64,000 bases of DNA. It comes from Kribbella sp. VKM Ac-2569. Lineage in GTDB: Bacteria > Actinomycetota > Actinomycetes > Propionibacteriales > Kribbellaceae. Position 1 is the stretch's first letter. Each line of letters starts with the position of its first letter. Position numbers and translations under genes: made by a program. Shown piece after piece: positions 8,310 through 16,935 of this stretch. The notes beneath the pieces are model-generated. The model made no database searches and was not told the DNA's origin. It saw only the letters and a program-made list of their open reading frames with translations. Location: the NCBI RefSeq assembly GCF_004216905.1, contig NZ_SGXJ01000006.1, positions 396,121 through 460,120 on the forward strand, read 5' to 3'.

Positions 8310-8819
8310 TCAGGCAGGCGGGCTTAGGTCCCGGTCGTCCGGCAGGACCAGTCGGTGCAGGGGGTGGCCCGATGACGAGAGGCCGGGCCCGATGAAGCCG
8401 AAGTAGTCGATGGCAAGCCCGATTGCCGTCAGTCCGAGGAACACGGCACCCACACCACTGCCGATCCAGGCCCCGGCGTTGTCGACAGGGGCGAATATCC
8501 CCAAGAGGATCGCGCCCAGGCCGAGCAGCGCGATCACGCCGGCGGCGGTGTTCCAGACCTTGAGGACACGGTTGGTCGCGGCGACGCTGTAGACGCGGTA
8601 CGTGGGCGGGTTGCTGCACACGGCACAGTCGCCGACCCAGCGGTACACCGAGTCGCCGTCCTGGGGCCGCCGTACGTGCTGCACGTAGCCGACGTAGTCC
8701 CAGGCGATCTTGTTCCAGCCGGCGTACCGGCCGAGGAAGTTCTTGCGGTGCATGAGCTGGACCGTCTGAACGGGAGCGATCTTCGAGCTCGGCATCACAC
8801 CGACGGTACGGATGCTCAC
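8310..8819 (-). CDS. membrane protein of unknown function
   Basis: A 169-residue protein. The polar first half is rich in Trp/Tyr and has a CAVCSNPPTYRVY segment with a CxxC pair. Two hydrophobic helices follow (VIALLGLGAILLGIFA and AVFLGLTAIGLAIDYFGFI) and then a short Pro-rich tail. The GTG at 8819 or the ATG at 8795 could be the start. I do not recognise a family. Confidence 0.55.
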   Translation of the reverse strand: MSIRTVGVMPSSKIAPVQTVQLMHRKNFLGRYAGWNKIAWDYVGYVQHVRRPQDGDSVYRWVGDCAVCSNPPTYRVYSVAATNRVLKVWNTAAGVIALLGLGAILLGIFAPVDNAGAWIGSGVGAVFLGLTAIGLAIDYFGFIGPGLSSSGHPLHRLVLPDDRDLSPPA

Positions 8820-8849
8820 CGGGCGTGTTCCACGCGTGGCCGGTACCTG

Positions 8850-8885
8850 CCAGCGGGCCCGGGTGGATTCACCCGGGCCCGCTGG
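8850..8885 (-). terminator. 16-bp perfect hairpin at the end of the 2-oxoacid dehydrogenase operon
   Basis: CCAGCGGGCCCGGGTG, loop GATT, and the exact reverse complement. It begins four bases after the E2 stop codon. There is no T-run, as is common for actinobacterial terminators. Confidence 0.75.
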
Positions 8886-8888
8886 CGA

Positions 8889-10232
8889 TCAGAACATCAG
8901 TGCGCGGGCCGGGTCTTCGAGGATGCCGGCGACGTCGGCGAGGAAGGTGGAGCCCTTTTCGCCGTCGATCAGGCGGTGGTCGAAGGACAGCGCGAGCGTG
9001 GTGATCCAGCGCGGGACGATCTCGTCGTCCACCACCCACGGCTGCTTGCGGACCGCGCCGAACGCGAGGATCGCGGCCTCGCCCGGATTGATGATCGGCG
9101 TACCGGCGTCGACACCGAACACGCCGACGTTGGTGATCGTGAACGAACCACCGGCCTGGTCCGCCGGCTGGGTCTTGCCCTCGCGGGCGGTGGCGACCAG
9201 GTCGTTCAGCGCCTTGCACAGGTCCGGCAGGGTGCGCGAGTCGGCGCCCTTGATGTTCGGGACGATCAGCCCGCGCGGGGTGGCCGCGGCGATGCCGAGG
9301 TTGACCGCGCCCTTGTAGACGATCTCCTGTGCCTGCTCGTCCCAGGCCGCGTTGACGATCGGCGTACGGCGGGCCGCCAGCGTGACCGCCTTCGCGACGA
9401 TCAGCAACGGGGAGACGCGCAGATCCTTGAACGCCTTGTCGGACTTCAGGCGCTCGACCAGCTCCATCGTGGCGCTGACGTCGACGGTGATCCACTCGGT
9501 CACATGCGGCGCGGTGAACGCACTGGCAACCATCGCCTGCGCCATCACCTTCTGCACACCCTTGACCGGCACGCGGGTGTCTTCGCGCCCGCTGACAACC
9601 GGAGCAGGCTCGTACGCCGGAACGTCCGCAACTGCAGGCTCCGCCGCGTAACCCTCGACGTCGGCCCGCGTGATCACCCCACCCGGCCCGGTCGCCGTCA
9701 CCGCAGCCAGATCGATCCCCAGATCCTTGGCGAGCTTCCGCACCGGCGGCTTAGCCAGCACGTGAACGGATCCGTTGCCCCCAGCAACCGGCGCAGCAAC
9801 CGGCGCAGGAACAGGTGCGGGCGCCGGAGCTTGCGGGGGGAGAACGTCAGCCGCCGGAGTGGACGGCTTCCGTTGGCGGCGTTTGGCTTCGGTGGTCTTC
9901 GGCCCGTAGCCGACCAGGACCGCGGTGCGGCCGCCGGTCTCCTCGGGCTCGGGGATCGTCGGAACGAGGTCTTCCGGAGAGGCTTCCGACGACTCTGTCT
10001 GCACCGAGATGATCGGCGTACCGACCGGGACCGTCTCGCCCTCCGGCACGAGCAACTCGGTGACCACGCCGGCGAACGGGACCGGAAGCTCGACCAGCGA
10101 CTTCGCGGTCTCGATCTCGACGACGGTGTCGTTGAGCTTGACCGTGTCGCCGGGCTTGACCTTCCAGCTGACGATCTCGGCCTCGACGAGTCCTTCACCG
10201 ACGTCGGGGAGGCGGAACTGCTGGATGCCCAT
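8889..10232 (-). CDS. dihydrolipoamide acyltransferase (E2) of a 2-oxoacid dehydrogenase complex
   Basis: A 447-residue E2 core subunit that transfers the acyl group from lipoate to CoA. Residues 1-80 are a lipoyl domain with Lys44 in ETAKS. A Pro/Ala linker follows, then a peripheral-subunit-binding domain around 165-205 (VRKLAKDLGIDL...GPGGVITRADV), and the acyltransferase core ending in the catalytic DHRLIDG motif. The ATG overlaps the E1beta stop codon by one base (TGATG). Longer reading through E1beta DNA is only an antisense-frame extension. ETAKS and the gene order favour a branched-chain (BkdC) enzyme, but a pyruvate substrate cannot be excluded. No E3 is nearby. Confidence 0.93.
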   Translation of the reverse strand: MGIQQFRLPDVGEGLVEAEIVSWKVKPGDTVKLNDTVVEIETAKSLVELPVPFAGVVTELLVPEGETVPVGTPIISVQTESSEASPEDLVPTIPEPEETGGRTAVLVGYGPKTTEAKRRQRKPSTPAADVLPPQAPAPAPVPAPVAAPVAGGNGSVHVLAKPPVRKLAKDLGIDLAAVTATGPGGVITRADVEGYAAEPAVADVPAYEPAPVVSGREDTRVPVKGVQKVMAQAMVASAFTAPHVTEWITVDVSATMELVERLKSDKAFKDLRVSPLLIVAKAVTLAARRTPIVNAAWDEQAQEIVYKGAVNLGIAAATPRGLIVPNIKGADSRTLPDLCKALNDLVATAREGKTQPADQAGGSFTITNVGVFGVDAGTPIINPGEAAILAFGAVRKQPWVVDDEIVPRWITTLALSFDHRLIDGEKGSTFLADVAGILEDPARALMF

Positions 10233-11209
10233 CAGTACCCCATCACCCGGTCGACGCCGTCCAGCACCCGGTCGAGGTCCGGAAGGTAGTCGTCCTCCAT
10301 CCGCGACGGCGGATAGGGAGTGTCGTACCCGGTGACACGCAGCACCGGCGCCTCGAGGTGGTAGAAGCACTCCTCGGTCAGCCGCGCCGCGATCTCCGAC
10401 CCCGGACCGAACGAGTACGGCGCCTCGTGCACCACGACCGCACGCCGTGTCTTGCGAACGGAGGCGAAAATCGTCGCCAGGTCGAACGGCGCGATCGTCC
10501 GCAGGTCCACGACCTCCAGGTTGCGGCCGTCCTCGACCGCGGCCTCGGCCGCCTGCAGACAGGTCTTCACCATCGGGCCGTAGCAGAGCAGCGTCGCGTC
10601 GGTGCCCTCGCGGAGCACCTTCGCCTTGTGCAGCGGCAGCGAGGGCGGCGTGGACTCGTCCAGCTCGGCCTTCTCGTGGTACCGGCGCTTCGGCTCGAAG
10701 AACACGATCGGGTCGTCGGACTCGATCGCCTGCTGGATCATCCAGTACGCGTCGACCGGGTCGCCGCAGGAGATCACCTTGAGGCCCGGCACGTGTGCGA
10801 ACAGCGTCTCCGGCGACTCCGAGTGGTGCTCGACCGCGCCGATACCGCCGCCGTACGGGATCCGGATGACGATCGGCATCCTGATCTTGCCCATCGACCG
10901 GTAGTGCATCTTCGCGACCTGGTTGATGATCTGGTCGTACGCCGGGAACACGAAGCCGTCGAACTGGATCTCGCAGACCGGCCGGTACCCGCGCAGCGCG
11001 AGGCCGACCGCGGTGCCGATGATCCCGGACTCGGCGAGCGGGGTGTCGATCACCCGGTCCTCGCCGAAGTCCTTCTGCAGGCCTTCGGTGACCCGGAACA
11101 CGCCGCCCAGCTTGCCGATGTCCTCGCCCATCACGAGGACCTTCGGGTCCTTCTCCATCGCGGCCCGGAGGCCGGCGTTGATGGCCTTGCCGAGAGTGAT
11201 CTTGGTCAT
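10232..11209 (-). CDS. 2-oxoacid dehydrogenase E1 component, beta subunit
   Basis: A 325-residue E1beta that completes the thiamine-diphosphate decarboxylase with E1alpha. Family hallmarks are MGEDIGKLGGVFRVT near residue 27, DTPLAESGIIG near 55, and FDGFVFPAYDQIINQVAK near 83, followed by the C-terminal transketolase-like domain (LREGTDATLLCYGPM). It starts with an ATG three bases after the E1alpha stop and runs directly into E2. The operon order is E1alpha-E1beta-E2, as in branched-chain 2-oxoacid dehydrogenase loci of actinobacteria. Confidence 0.93.
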   Translation of the reverse strand: MTKITLGKAINAGLRAAMEKDPKVLVMGEDIGKLGGVFRVTEGLQKDFGEDRVIDTPLAESGIIGTAVGLALRGYRPVCEIQFDGFVFPAYDQIINQVAKMHYRSMGKIRMPIVIRIPYGGGIGAVEHHSESPETLFAHVPGLKVISCGDPVDAYWMIQQAIESDDPIVFFEPKRRYHEKAELDESTPPSLPLHKAKVLREGTDATLLCYGPMVKTCLQAAEAAVEDGRNLEVVDLRTIAPFDLATIFASVRKTRRAVVVHEAPYSFGPGSEIAARLTEECFYHLEAPVLRVTGYDTPYPPSRMEDDYLPDLDRVLDGVDRVMGY

Positions 11210-11212
11210 CGC

Positions 11213-12376
11213 TCAGCCCTCGCCTTCGAACGAAGCGGCGTACGCGACGAACTGGTCCCGCTGCTCGGCCAGTTGCGGAGTCTCCTCGACGTACACGTTC
11301 TGGAAGAAGTCGGTGAGCACCGGATCCGGCAGGGCGAGGCAGCCGGCCCGCAGCTCGGCGGCGATCTTGTCCCCCTCGGCCTCGATCTCGTCGAAGAAGT
11401 CGTGGTCGACGGCGGCGTGCCGGCTCAGGTACGCGTGCACGCGCTCGATCGGGTCCTTGAGCTTCCAGTGCTCGAGGTCCTCGTTCAGCCGGTACTTCGT
11501 CGGGTCGTCGGACGTGGTGTGCGCGCCCATCCGGTACGTGTACGCCTCGATCAGCGTCGGGCCGCTGCCCTCGCGGGCCCGCTTCAGAGCCTGCTGCGTG
11601 ACGGCGTACGTCGCGAGTACGTCGTTGCCGTCGACGCGGACGCCGGGGAAGCCGAAGCCGGCGGCGCGCTGGTACAGCGGGATCCGGGTCTGCCGGTCGA
11701 TCGGCTCCGAGATCGCCCACTGGTTGTTCTGGCAGAAGAACACGACCGGGGCGTTGAACACCGAGGCCCAGATGAACGCCTCATTGACGTCACCCTGGCT
11801 GCTGGCGCCGTCACCGAAGTAGGCGATCGTGGCCTCGCCGTTGTCGGCGTCGCCGACCGCGTGGTCGCGCTGCTGACCCATCGCGTACCCGGTCGCGTGC
11901 AGCGTCTGGGCGCCGATGACGATCGTGTAGAGATGGAAGTTGTTCTCCTTCGGGTCCCACGCACCCTGGTCGACGCCGCGGAACAGTCCGAGCAGGTTCA
12001 GCGGGTTGACCCCCTGACAGAACGCGACGCCGTGCTCGCGGTACGTCGGGAAGACCATGTCTTTGTCGTTCAGAGCCCGGCCGGAGCCGATCTGCGCGGC
12101 CTCCTGGCCGAGCAGCGACGCCCACAGCCCGAGCTCACCCTGACGTTGCAGGGCGGTCGCCTCGGTGTCGATCCGGCGAACCAGGACCATGTCCCGGTAG
12201 AAGCCCTTGATCGTCTCGTCGTCCAGGTCGAACTTGTAGTCCGGATGCTCGACGCGCTCGCCTTCGGGCGTCAGGAGCTGGACGAACTCGACCTCCTCGG
12301 AGGCCTGGGGCGGACTGACCGGCGCCTCGTGGGGCGCGAACACTTCCGGGGCAGGGCCCGGCACAGACTCACTCAC
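11213..12376 (-). CDS. 2-oxoacid dehydrogenase E1 component, alpha subunit
   Basis: A 387-residue E1alpha. The thiamine diphosphate motif is intact: GDGASSQGDVNEAF ending in CQNNQW. The phosphorylation-loop-like segment YRMGAHTTSDDPTKYR follows. I chose the GTG at 12376 (VSESVPG...) because AGGAG lies five bases ahead; another GTG six bases upstream is possible. In-frame codons further upstream lack family similarity. The enzyme decarboxylates a branched-chain 2-oxoacid (valine, leucine or isoleucine breakdown, or primers for branched fatty acids) or possibly pyruvate. Confidence 0.92.
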   Translation of the reverse strand: MSESVPGPAPEVFAPHEAPVSPPQASEEVEFVQLLTPEGERVEHPDYKFDLDDETIKGFYRDMVLVRRIDTEATALQRQGELGLWASLLGQEAAQIGSGRALNDKDMVFPTYREHGVAFCQGVNPLNLLGLFRGVDQGAWDPKENNFHLYTIVIGAQTLHATGYAMGQQRDHAVGDADNGEATIAYFGDGASSQGDVNEAFIWASVFNAPVVFFCQNNQWAISEPIDRQTRIPLYQRAAGFGFPGVRVDGNDVLATYAVTQQALKRAREGSGPTLIEAYTYRMGAHTTSDDPTKYRLNEDLEHWKLKDPIERVHAYLSRHAAVDHDFFDEIEAEGDKIAAELRAGCLALPDPVLTDFFQNVYVEETPQLAEQRDQFVAYAASFEGEG

Positions 12377-12832
12377 ATGCACTCCTCGGGTTCGAGCGCG
12401 GGATCGCCGCGACCGCAACGTTGCACGGGGCCGGCCCGGTGCGCCGGATGAGGCTTTCGCAGGCTGGTCCGCGTGATTCCAGGGGTTGATGCACTGCTGG
12501 CAGTGGACCTCCTCACTGGTCTCACTCCCATCTTGCCGGACACCGTACCGACGAGGTGCCTGATTCGCTAACTGTCTGGACTCCGGCGGGTACGGCGGTA
12601 CCGAAATCGGTCCTGCGGTGAGACACCAGTCCAACCACTGGTCCTATCGGCACGCTCATATTACAGAGATCGGGCGTCTCGACGGCAAGTGTCACAAATG
12701 GGTCTCGACGTACGCCGCCGTGGCGGGAATCCGTGGATCGGTGGCCGGAAACCGCCTTGCGCGGGAGTCGTCGCGAGCCATAGCGGAAGCATCGTTCTTG
12801 CAAAACACCCCTGACAGCCCGAGGAGGTTCCG
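12377..12832. other. divergent intergenic region with an 18-bp inverted repeat
   Basis: About 455 bases between the E1alpha and EamA genes. It holds ACCAGT-CCAACC-ACTGGT (12625-12642, perfect 6-bp arms), which is placed to be an operator for either gene. I see no further gene. Confidence 0.45.
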
Positions 12833-13771
12833 ATGGCCGCGTCTGCTCCCGCCGGAGTGGTCGAGACCGGTTCCCGGACGGCCTCGGGCGCGATGATCTG
12901 GACCGCCCTCGCGGTCGTGTACGTCGTCTGGGGTTCGACGTACCTGGCCATCCGGGTCGTGGTGGAGGCGGAGATCCCGCCGCTGCTCGGGATGGCCACC
13001 CGCTTCCTCACGGCCGCGTTGCTGATGGCCGCCGGCCTGGCCCTGAAGTCGGGCTGGCAGCGGCTGCGGATCACCCGCCGCGAGGCGGTCGGCGCGGCCA
13101 CGGTCGGCATCCTGCTCCTTGCCTTCGGCAACGGGGCGGTGGCGATCGCGGAGCAGACGGTGCCGTCCGGGCTGGCGGCGTTGCTGGTCGCCGCGATCCC
13201 GTTGTGGCTGATGCTGCTGCGGGTCGGTGGCGGTGAGCGGCCGCGGTCGATGACCTGGATCGGCGTACTGATCGGGTTCGGCGGAGCAGCGCTGCTCGCG
13301 TTGTCAGGTGGCAACACGAGCGCGAAGCCGCTGTCGGTGGCGATCCTCGTGGTCGGCACGATCTGCTGGGCGATCGGCTCGCGGTACGCTCCGCGACTCG
13401 GGCTGCCGCGGGATCCCCTGGTGACAGCGCTCTACGAAATGGTCTTCGGCGGTACGGCGATGGTGTTGCTCGGCGTACTGCGGGGAGAGCCGGGTCGACT
13501 GCACCTGGACCGGATCCATGGGAGTGGATGGATCGCGCTGGGCTACCTGGTGGTGTTCGGGTCGCTGCTCGCGTACACGGCGTACTCGTATCTATTGGCG
13601 AACGCGCCGATCTCGCTGGTGGGCACGTACGCGTACGTGAACCCGGCCGTCGCGGTGTTCCTCGGCTGGCTGATCCTGAGCGAGAGCCTGACCTGGCAGA
13701 TCCTGCTCGGCGGCGCGGTGATCATCGTCGGCGTCGCGCTCGTCGTCACCTCGGAGCGCCGGCGCTCGTAG
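12833..13771 (+). CDS. EamA-family transporter (YedA/RhaT-like)
   Basis: A 312-residue membrane protein with about ten transmembrane segments and two EamA repeats. The first shows VVYVVWGSTYLAIRVVVE, the signature of the YedA-like branch. The second ends with YAYVNPAVAVFLGWLILSE. The ATG follows GAGGAGG by five bases. It is probably a drug/metabolite exporter of unknown substrate, divergent from the 2-oxoacid dehydrogenase operon. A hairpin follows the gene. Confidence 0.88.
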   Translation: MAASAPAGVVETGSRTASGAMIWTALAVVYVVWGSTYLAIRVVVEAEIPPLLGMATRFLTAALLMAAGLALKSGWQRLRITRREAVGAATVGILLLAFGNGAVAIAEQTVPSGLAALLVAAIPLWLMLLRVGGGERPRSMTWIGVLIGFGGAALLALSGGNTSAKPLSVAILVVGTICWAIGSRYAPRLGLPRDPLVTALYEMVFGGTAMVLLGVLRGEPGRLHLDRIHGSGWIALGYLVVFGSLLAYTAYSYLLANAPISLVGTYAYVNPAVAVFLGWLILSESLTWQILLGGAVIIVGVALVVTSERRRS

Positions 13772-13797
13772 CGCTCGCAGCGCTCGTGACAAAGGAA

Positions 13798-13825
13798 AGA
13801 CCCGGGCCCCAAGGGACCCGGGTCT
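13798..13825 (+). terminator. hairpin after the EamA gene
   Basis: AGACCCGGG and ACCCGGGTCT form a 9-bp stem around a 9-base loop about 27 bases after the stop codon. It lacks a T-run. Between it and 14260 I see only AT-rich promoter-like DNA and no gene. Confidence 0.6.
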
Positions 13826-14260
13826 CCCACCGCTGCCGATGCGCGCGGCAGCGGGTCTGGCTGCCGGTCGCGCCGCGCCCCGAAAAACGCGGCACGAAAC
13901 TCCGGCAATGGTTCCAACATATTCCGACGAATCGTGCTATTGCCAATTCGGCAGCCACCGAGCCCACCGAAACAATCTTCCGATTCAGCGGGCTTCCGTC
14001 ACCCGCGCTGACTCAACGACGTACCCGGAGCTCGGTTACGGGACCTTCTGTCTCAACTTCCACTCACTCTCCCGACCGCACGATTACTGGTAAGTTGCCT
14101 GGTCAGCACGATATTCGCTGCTCCGTCAGGGAACTCATCACCGGACTACTATGCATGCCCGTACGCGGAAAAAAGTTGACGAAAAAGTTTGTAACCGCCT
14201 GTGCCAGGTGTCGTTAGCACTAAGACGAATCCGTCAAAACCCGAAAGGAAACCTGGCATA

Positions 14261-14854
14261 ATGCAGGTAACTCGTAAGATCGTCGCCGCTGCAGCGGTGG
14301 CGACTGTCGCCACCCTCGGTCTGGCCACCGTCGTGAGCGCCAACGTTCTCGACGACGCCCAGCAGAAGGCTCAGGTCACCGGCCTGGCCGACGCGGTGTC
14401 CTCGGCCAGCAAGGGCTACGACGGCGACCACGCTCGCTGGTGGGGCATGAAGAAGGACGGCTCGCTGGTCGCCATCGACCGCAACGACCTCGGCGCGTTC
14501 CAGGCCTGCCACAACTTCGGCTCCGCCACCGGCATCGGCGGCAACGTGCCGGCGCAGGACATCACCGGCATCGTGGGCTGGGGCAACGACGGCAACAGCG
14601 TGACGGCCGTCAAGACCTGCGAGCAGGAGAACGAGCAGAACCGCAAGTGGTACAAGGCCGACGGCAACGGCGTCGTCTCCGTGAGCGACAACAAGGTCGG
14701 TCCGTGGCAGGTCTGCCACAACGACATCTCGGGCTCCGGCATCGGTGGCAACGTGCCGCTGACGAACCCGGTCGGCATCCTCGGCCTGGACAACGACGGC
14801 AACTCCGTCGACTCGCTCAAGACCTGCGAGCAGAGCAACGAGCAGAACAACTGA
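14261..14854 (+). CDS. secreted protein with two Cys-paired repeats, rodlin-like
   Basis: A 197-residue exported protein: basic start, hydrophobic signal region and likely cleavage after Ala27 (VVSA/NV). It then carries two related units 69 residues apart, about 81-126 and 150-195. Each reads C-H-N, GIGGNVP, a G-I-x-G segment, NDGNSV, KTCEQ and NEQN. The two cysteines of each unit are exactly 37 apart (83/120 and 152/189), which suggests two disulfides. The C...NVPAQDI...C pattern recalls Streptomyces rodlins, surface proteins of aerial hyphae; this is a resemblance from memory. I chose the ATG at 14261 because only it starts the signal peptide directly; AGGAA lies about ten bases ahead. Confidence 0.75.
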   Translation: MQVTRKIVAAAAVATVATLGLATVVSANVLDDAQQKAQVTGLADAVSSASKGYDGDHARWWGMKKDGSLVAIDRNDLGAFQACHNFGSATGIGGNVPAQDITGIVGWGNDGNSVTAVKTCEQENEQNRKWYKADGNGVVSVSDNKVGPWQVCHNDISGSGIGGNVPLTNPVGILGLDNDGNSVDSLKTCEQSNEQNN

Positions 14855-14922
14855 CCCTCCCTGGTCAGTGATGCAGGACCCGAACCAGTCACCTCGGTGG
14901 ATTGACTGACTCGGAGCACCAA

Positions 14923-14964
14923 AAGCGGCGCCGGGAGCAAGCCTCACTCCTCCCGGCGCCGCTT
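14923..14964 (+). terminator. 15-bp stem terminator between convergent genes
   Basis: AAGCGGCGCCGGGAG (14923-14937) pairs perfectly with 14950-14964, followed by a pyrimidine-rich CTTTAT. It lies between the secreted repeat protein and the SDR gene that faces it, so it can serve both. Confidence 0.8.
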
Positions 14965-14993
14965 CTTTATGTCTGCACCTGATCCAGCAAGTG

Positions 14994-15704
14994 TCAGAGG
15001 GTGCGGAGGTCTGTGCAGGTGCCGTTGGGGAGGTCTCGGGTCAGGAGGGACCAGATGCCGGTGGCTGCTGTCTCGGGGGTGGTCAGGGTGCCGGTGGTTT
15101 TGAGGTTGTGGAAGCGGGTTACGGCGGGGAAGTCGGTCTCGGGGGTGGATCGGATTTCGGATTGCATGGCGGTGTCGACCACGCCGGGGGCTACGGCAAC
15201 GATGCGGCAGCCGTCGGTGGGTTGTTCCTGGCCTACGGTGCGGACCCAGTGCTCTACAGCGGCTTTGCCGGCGTTGTACGACGACCAGCCGGAGTACGCC
15301 GTGGTTGCGGCGCCGGAGGACAGCATGATCAGGTGGCGCTCGCAGGTGAGGTGCGCGGACGCTCGGAGGAACGCGGCCCCGAGGACCTGGGGTGCGGCGG
15401 AGTTCAGCAGGACCGCTCGCGTGTAGGCGTCCGGGTCAGCTCCAGCCGCCGGGCCGATCGGTGTGATCGTGCCGGCGTTGTGGATGAAGACCACGCGGTC
15501 ACCGTCGTACGTCGACAGCTCGTCGGTGAAATGCTCCGCGACGCGGGACCAGTCGGCCGGATCCGCCAGGTCCGCCTTGAAGTGTTCCGCCGTACCGCCG
15601 CGGCGTGAGATGTCGACGACCCGGGCGTCCGGGAACGGCACCGTCGCGGCCAACGCGGCGCCGATCCCGGCCGAAGCGCCCGAGATCCAGACAAGAGCGC
15701 TCAC
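14994..15704 (-). CDS. short-chain dehydrogenase/reductase
   Basis: A 236-residue NAD(P)-dependent SDR. The N-terminal cofactor motif is GASAGIG near residue 9. HNAG occurs near 80, the catalytic Ser is in LSSGAAT, and the YNAGK pair follows. The late VAPGVVDTAMQ segment is typical. It looks like the sepiapterin-reductase/YwfD-type branch, but the substrate is open. The GTG start overlaps the stop of the aminotransferase gene by four bases (GTGA), so the two are translationally coupled. Confidence 0.85.
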   Translation of the reverse strand: MSALVWISGASAGIGAALAATVPFPDARVVDISRRGGTAEHFKADLADPADWSRVAEHFTDELSTYDGDRVVFIHNAGTITPIGPAAGADPDAYTRAVLLNSAAPQVLGAAFLRASAHLTCERHLIMLSSGAATTAYSGWSSYNAGKAAVEHWVRTVGQEQPTDGCRIVAVAPGVVDTAMQSEIRSTPETDFPAVTRFHNLKTTGTLTTPETAATGIWSLLTRDLPNGTCTDLRTL

Positions 15705-16780
15705 TGGCGCCAGGTGCGGGCGACGCTCAGGAACAGGTCGTTGGCCTCGCGTTCGCCGATGGTGACGCGGACGCCTTCGCCGGGGAACGGGCGGACCGAG
15801 ACGCCTTCGGCCTGGACAGCCTCGGCGAACCGGACGGTGTCCTCGCCGAGGTCGAGCCAGACGAAGTTCGTCTGCGACTCCGGGACGTCCCAGCCGGCCG
15901 CCTGCAGCGCGGAGACGACCCGCTGACGCTCCTCGACCAGGGCGTCGACCCGCTCCAGCAGCTCCTCCTCGACCGCAAGGGACGCGATCGCGGCCGCCTG
16001 GGCCACGTAGCTGACGCCGAACGGGAGCGCGCACTTCCGGATCGCCGCGACGACGGTCGGGTGACCGATCGCGTACCCGACCCGGAACCCGGCCAGCCCG
16101 TACGCCTTCGAGAACGTCCGCAGCACCAGCACGTTCGGCCGGTCGCGGTACAGCTCGACCCCGTCCACGACGTCGGTCTCCCGGACGAATTCGCGGTACG
16201 CCTCGTCGATCACGACCAGCACGTTCGACGGTACGGCGTCCAGGAACGCGAGCAGCTCGTCGCGTCGTACCACCGGGCCGGTCGGGTTGTTCGGCGTACA
16301 GACCAGCACGACCTTGGTGCGGTCGGTGATCGCGGCCTCCATCGCCTTGAAGTCGTGGCGGGCCTCGGCGGTCAGCGGCACCTTGACCGACGTCGCGCCG
16401 GTCAGCTGAACCGCGATCGGGTACGCCTCGAACGAGCGCCACGCGTAGACGACCTCGTCGCCCTCCGCGACCGTCGCCTGCAGCAGGTGGTAGAGCAGCG
16501 CGACCGACCCGGTCCCGACCGCGAGGTCACTCACCGGCACGCCGAACCGGTCCGACAGCGCCTCGAGCAGGTCGACGGCACCCATGTCCGGGTACCGGTT
16601 CATCTGCCCGGCGGCCTCGGTCGCGGCGGCGAGCACACCCGGAAGCGGCGGGTACGGGTTCTCGTTGCTGGACAGCTTGTACGTCGGGCGACCGTCGGAG
16701 CGCTCCGGCGGACGGCCCGGCTTGTAAGCCGCGACATCGTCCAGGCAGGCGCGAAAGCGAACCTCGTTGTCAGGGGTCAT
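15701..16780 (-). CDS. HisC-like PLP aminotransferase (histidinol-phosphate or aromatic)
   Basis: A 359-residue class I/II aminotransferase. SSNENPYPPLP near residue 37, VCTPNNPTGPV near 160, VVIDEAYREF near 190 and the PLP-lysine motif FSKAYGLAGFRVGYA near 220 are intact. The sequence is of the HisC/Pat group, whose members act on histidinol phosphate or aromatic amino acids. No other his genes are near, so a Pat-type aromatic aminotransferase is quite possible. It is coupled to the SDR downstream. Confidence 0.85.
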   Translation of the reverse strand: MTPDNEVRFRACLDDVAAYKPGRPPERSDGRPTYKLSSNENPYPPLPGVLAAATEAAGQMNRYPDMGAVDLLEALSDRFGVPVSDLAVGTGSVALLYHLLQATVAEGDEVVYAWRSFEAYPIAVQLTGATSVKVPLTAEARHDFKAMEAAITDRTKVVLVCTPNNPTGPVVRRDELLAFLDAVPSNVLVVIDEAYREFVRETDVVDGVELYRDRPNVLVLRTFSKAYGLAGFRVGYAIGHPTVVAAIRKCALPFGVSYVAQAAAIASLAVEEELLERVDALVEERQRVVSALQAAGWDVPESQTNFVWLDLGEDTVRFAEAVQAEGVSVRPFPGEGVRVTIGEREANDLFLSVARTWRQ

Positions 16781-16877
16781 GCCCGCAGGTTAGTCCTTAC
16801 CCGCACCCCGGAACCACCCTCGGAGAAGCGACGTACAGCACGCCGTTTGACTCCGGATTCGTCGAGCCTCAAACTGA

Positions 16878-16896
16878 CTGATTGTCGGACAATCAG
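16878..16896. promoter_or_regulatory. 19-bp palindrome, FadR/GntR-type operator
   Basis: CTGATTGTC-G-GACAATCAG has perfect 9-bp arms. The core TTGTCGGACAA fits the pattern usually bound by FadR-subfamily GntR regulators. It lies 40 bases upstream of the DDAH-like gene and 98 bases upstream of the HisC-like gene, which diverge here. Confidence 0.6.
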
Positions 16897-16935
16897 GGGA
16901 TCGGGCAATAGACCCGAGCGTCGTCAGGAGGGTTC

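Noticed and set aside
10233..11720. Reading frame that extends E2 upstream across E1beta and part of E1alpha
   Set aside because: It reads the out-of-frame strand of genes with strong family similarity, is Arg/Gly-rich without domains, and the E2 lipoyl domain starts precisely at the ATG at 10232.
8889..12376. Naming the dehydrogenase operon definitely as bkdABC
   Set aside because: E1alpha, E1beta and E2 are clear, but without an adjacent E3 or valine-pathway genes the 2-oxoacid substrate cannot be fixed, so no symbols were given.
12377..12540. Possible 52-codon leader ORF ending in a TGA that overlaps the E1alpha GTG
   Set aside because: It has no ribosome site or recognisable leader-peptide features; the overlap is probably a chance result of the high-GC frame.
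13771..13800. Repeated GCGCTCG heptamers after the EamA gene
   Set aside because: Three to four copies at irregular spacing in GC-rich DNA are not distinctive enough to call a functional repeat.
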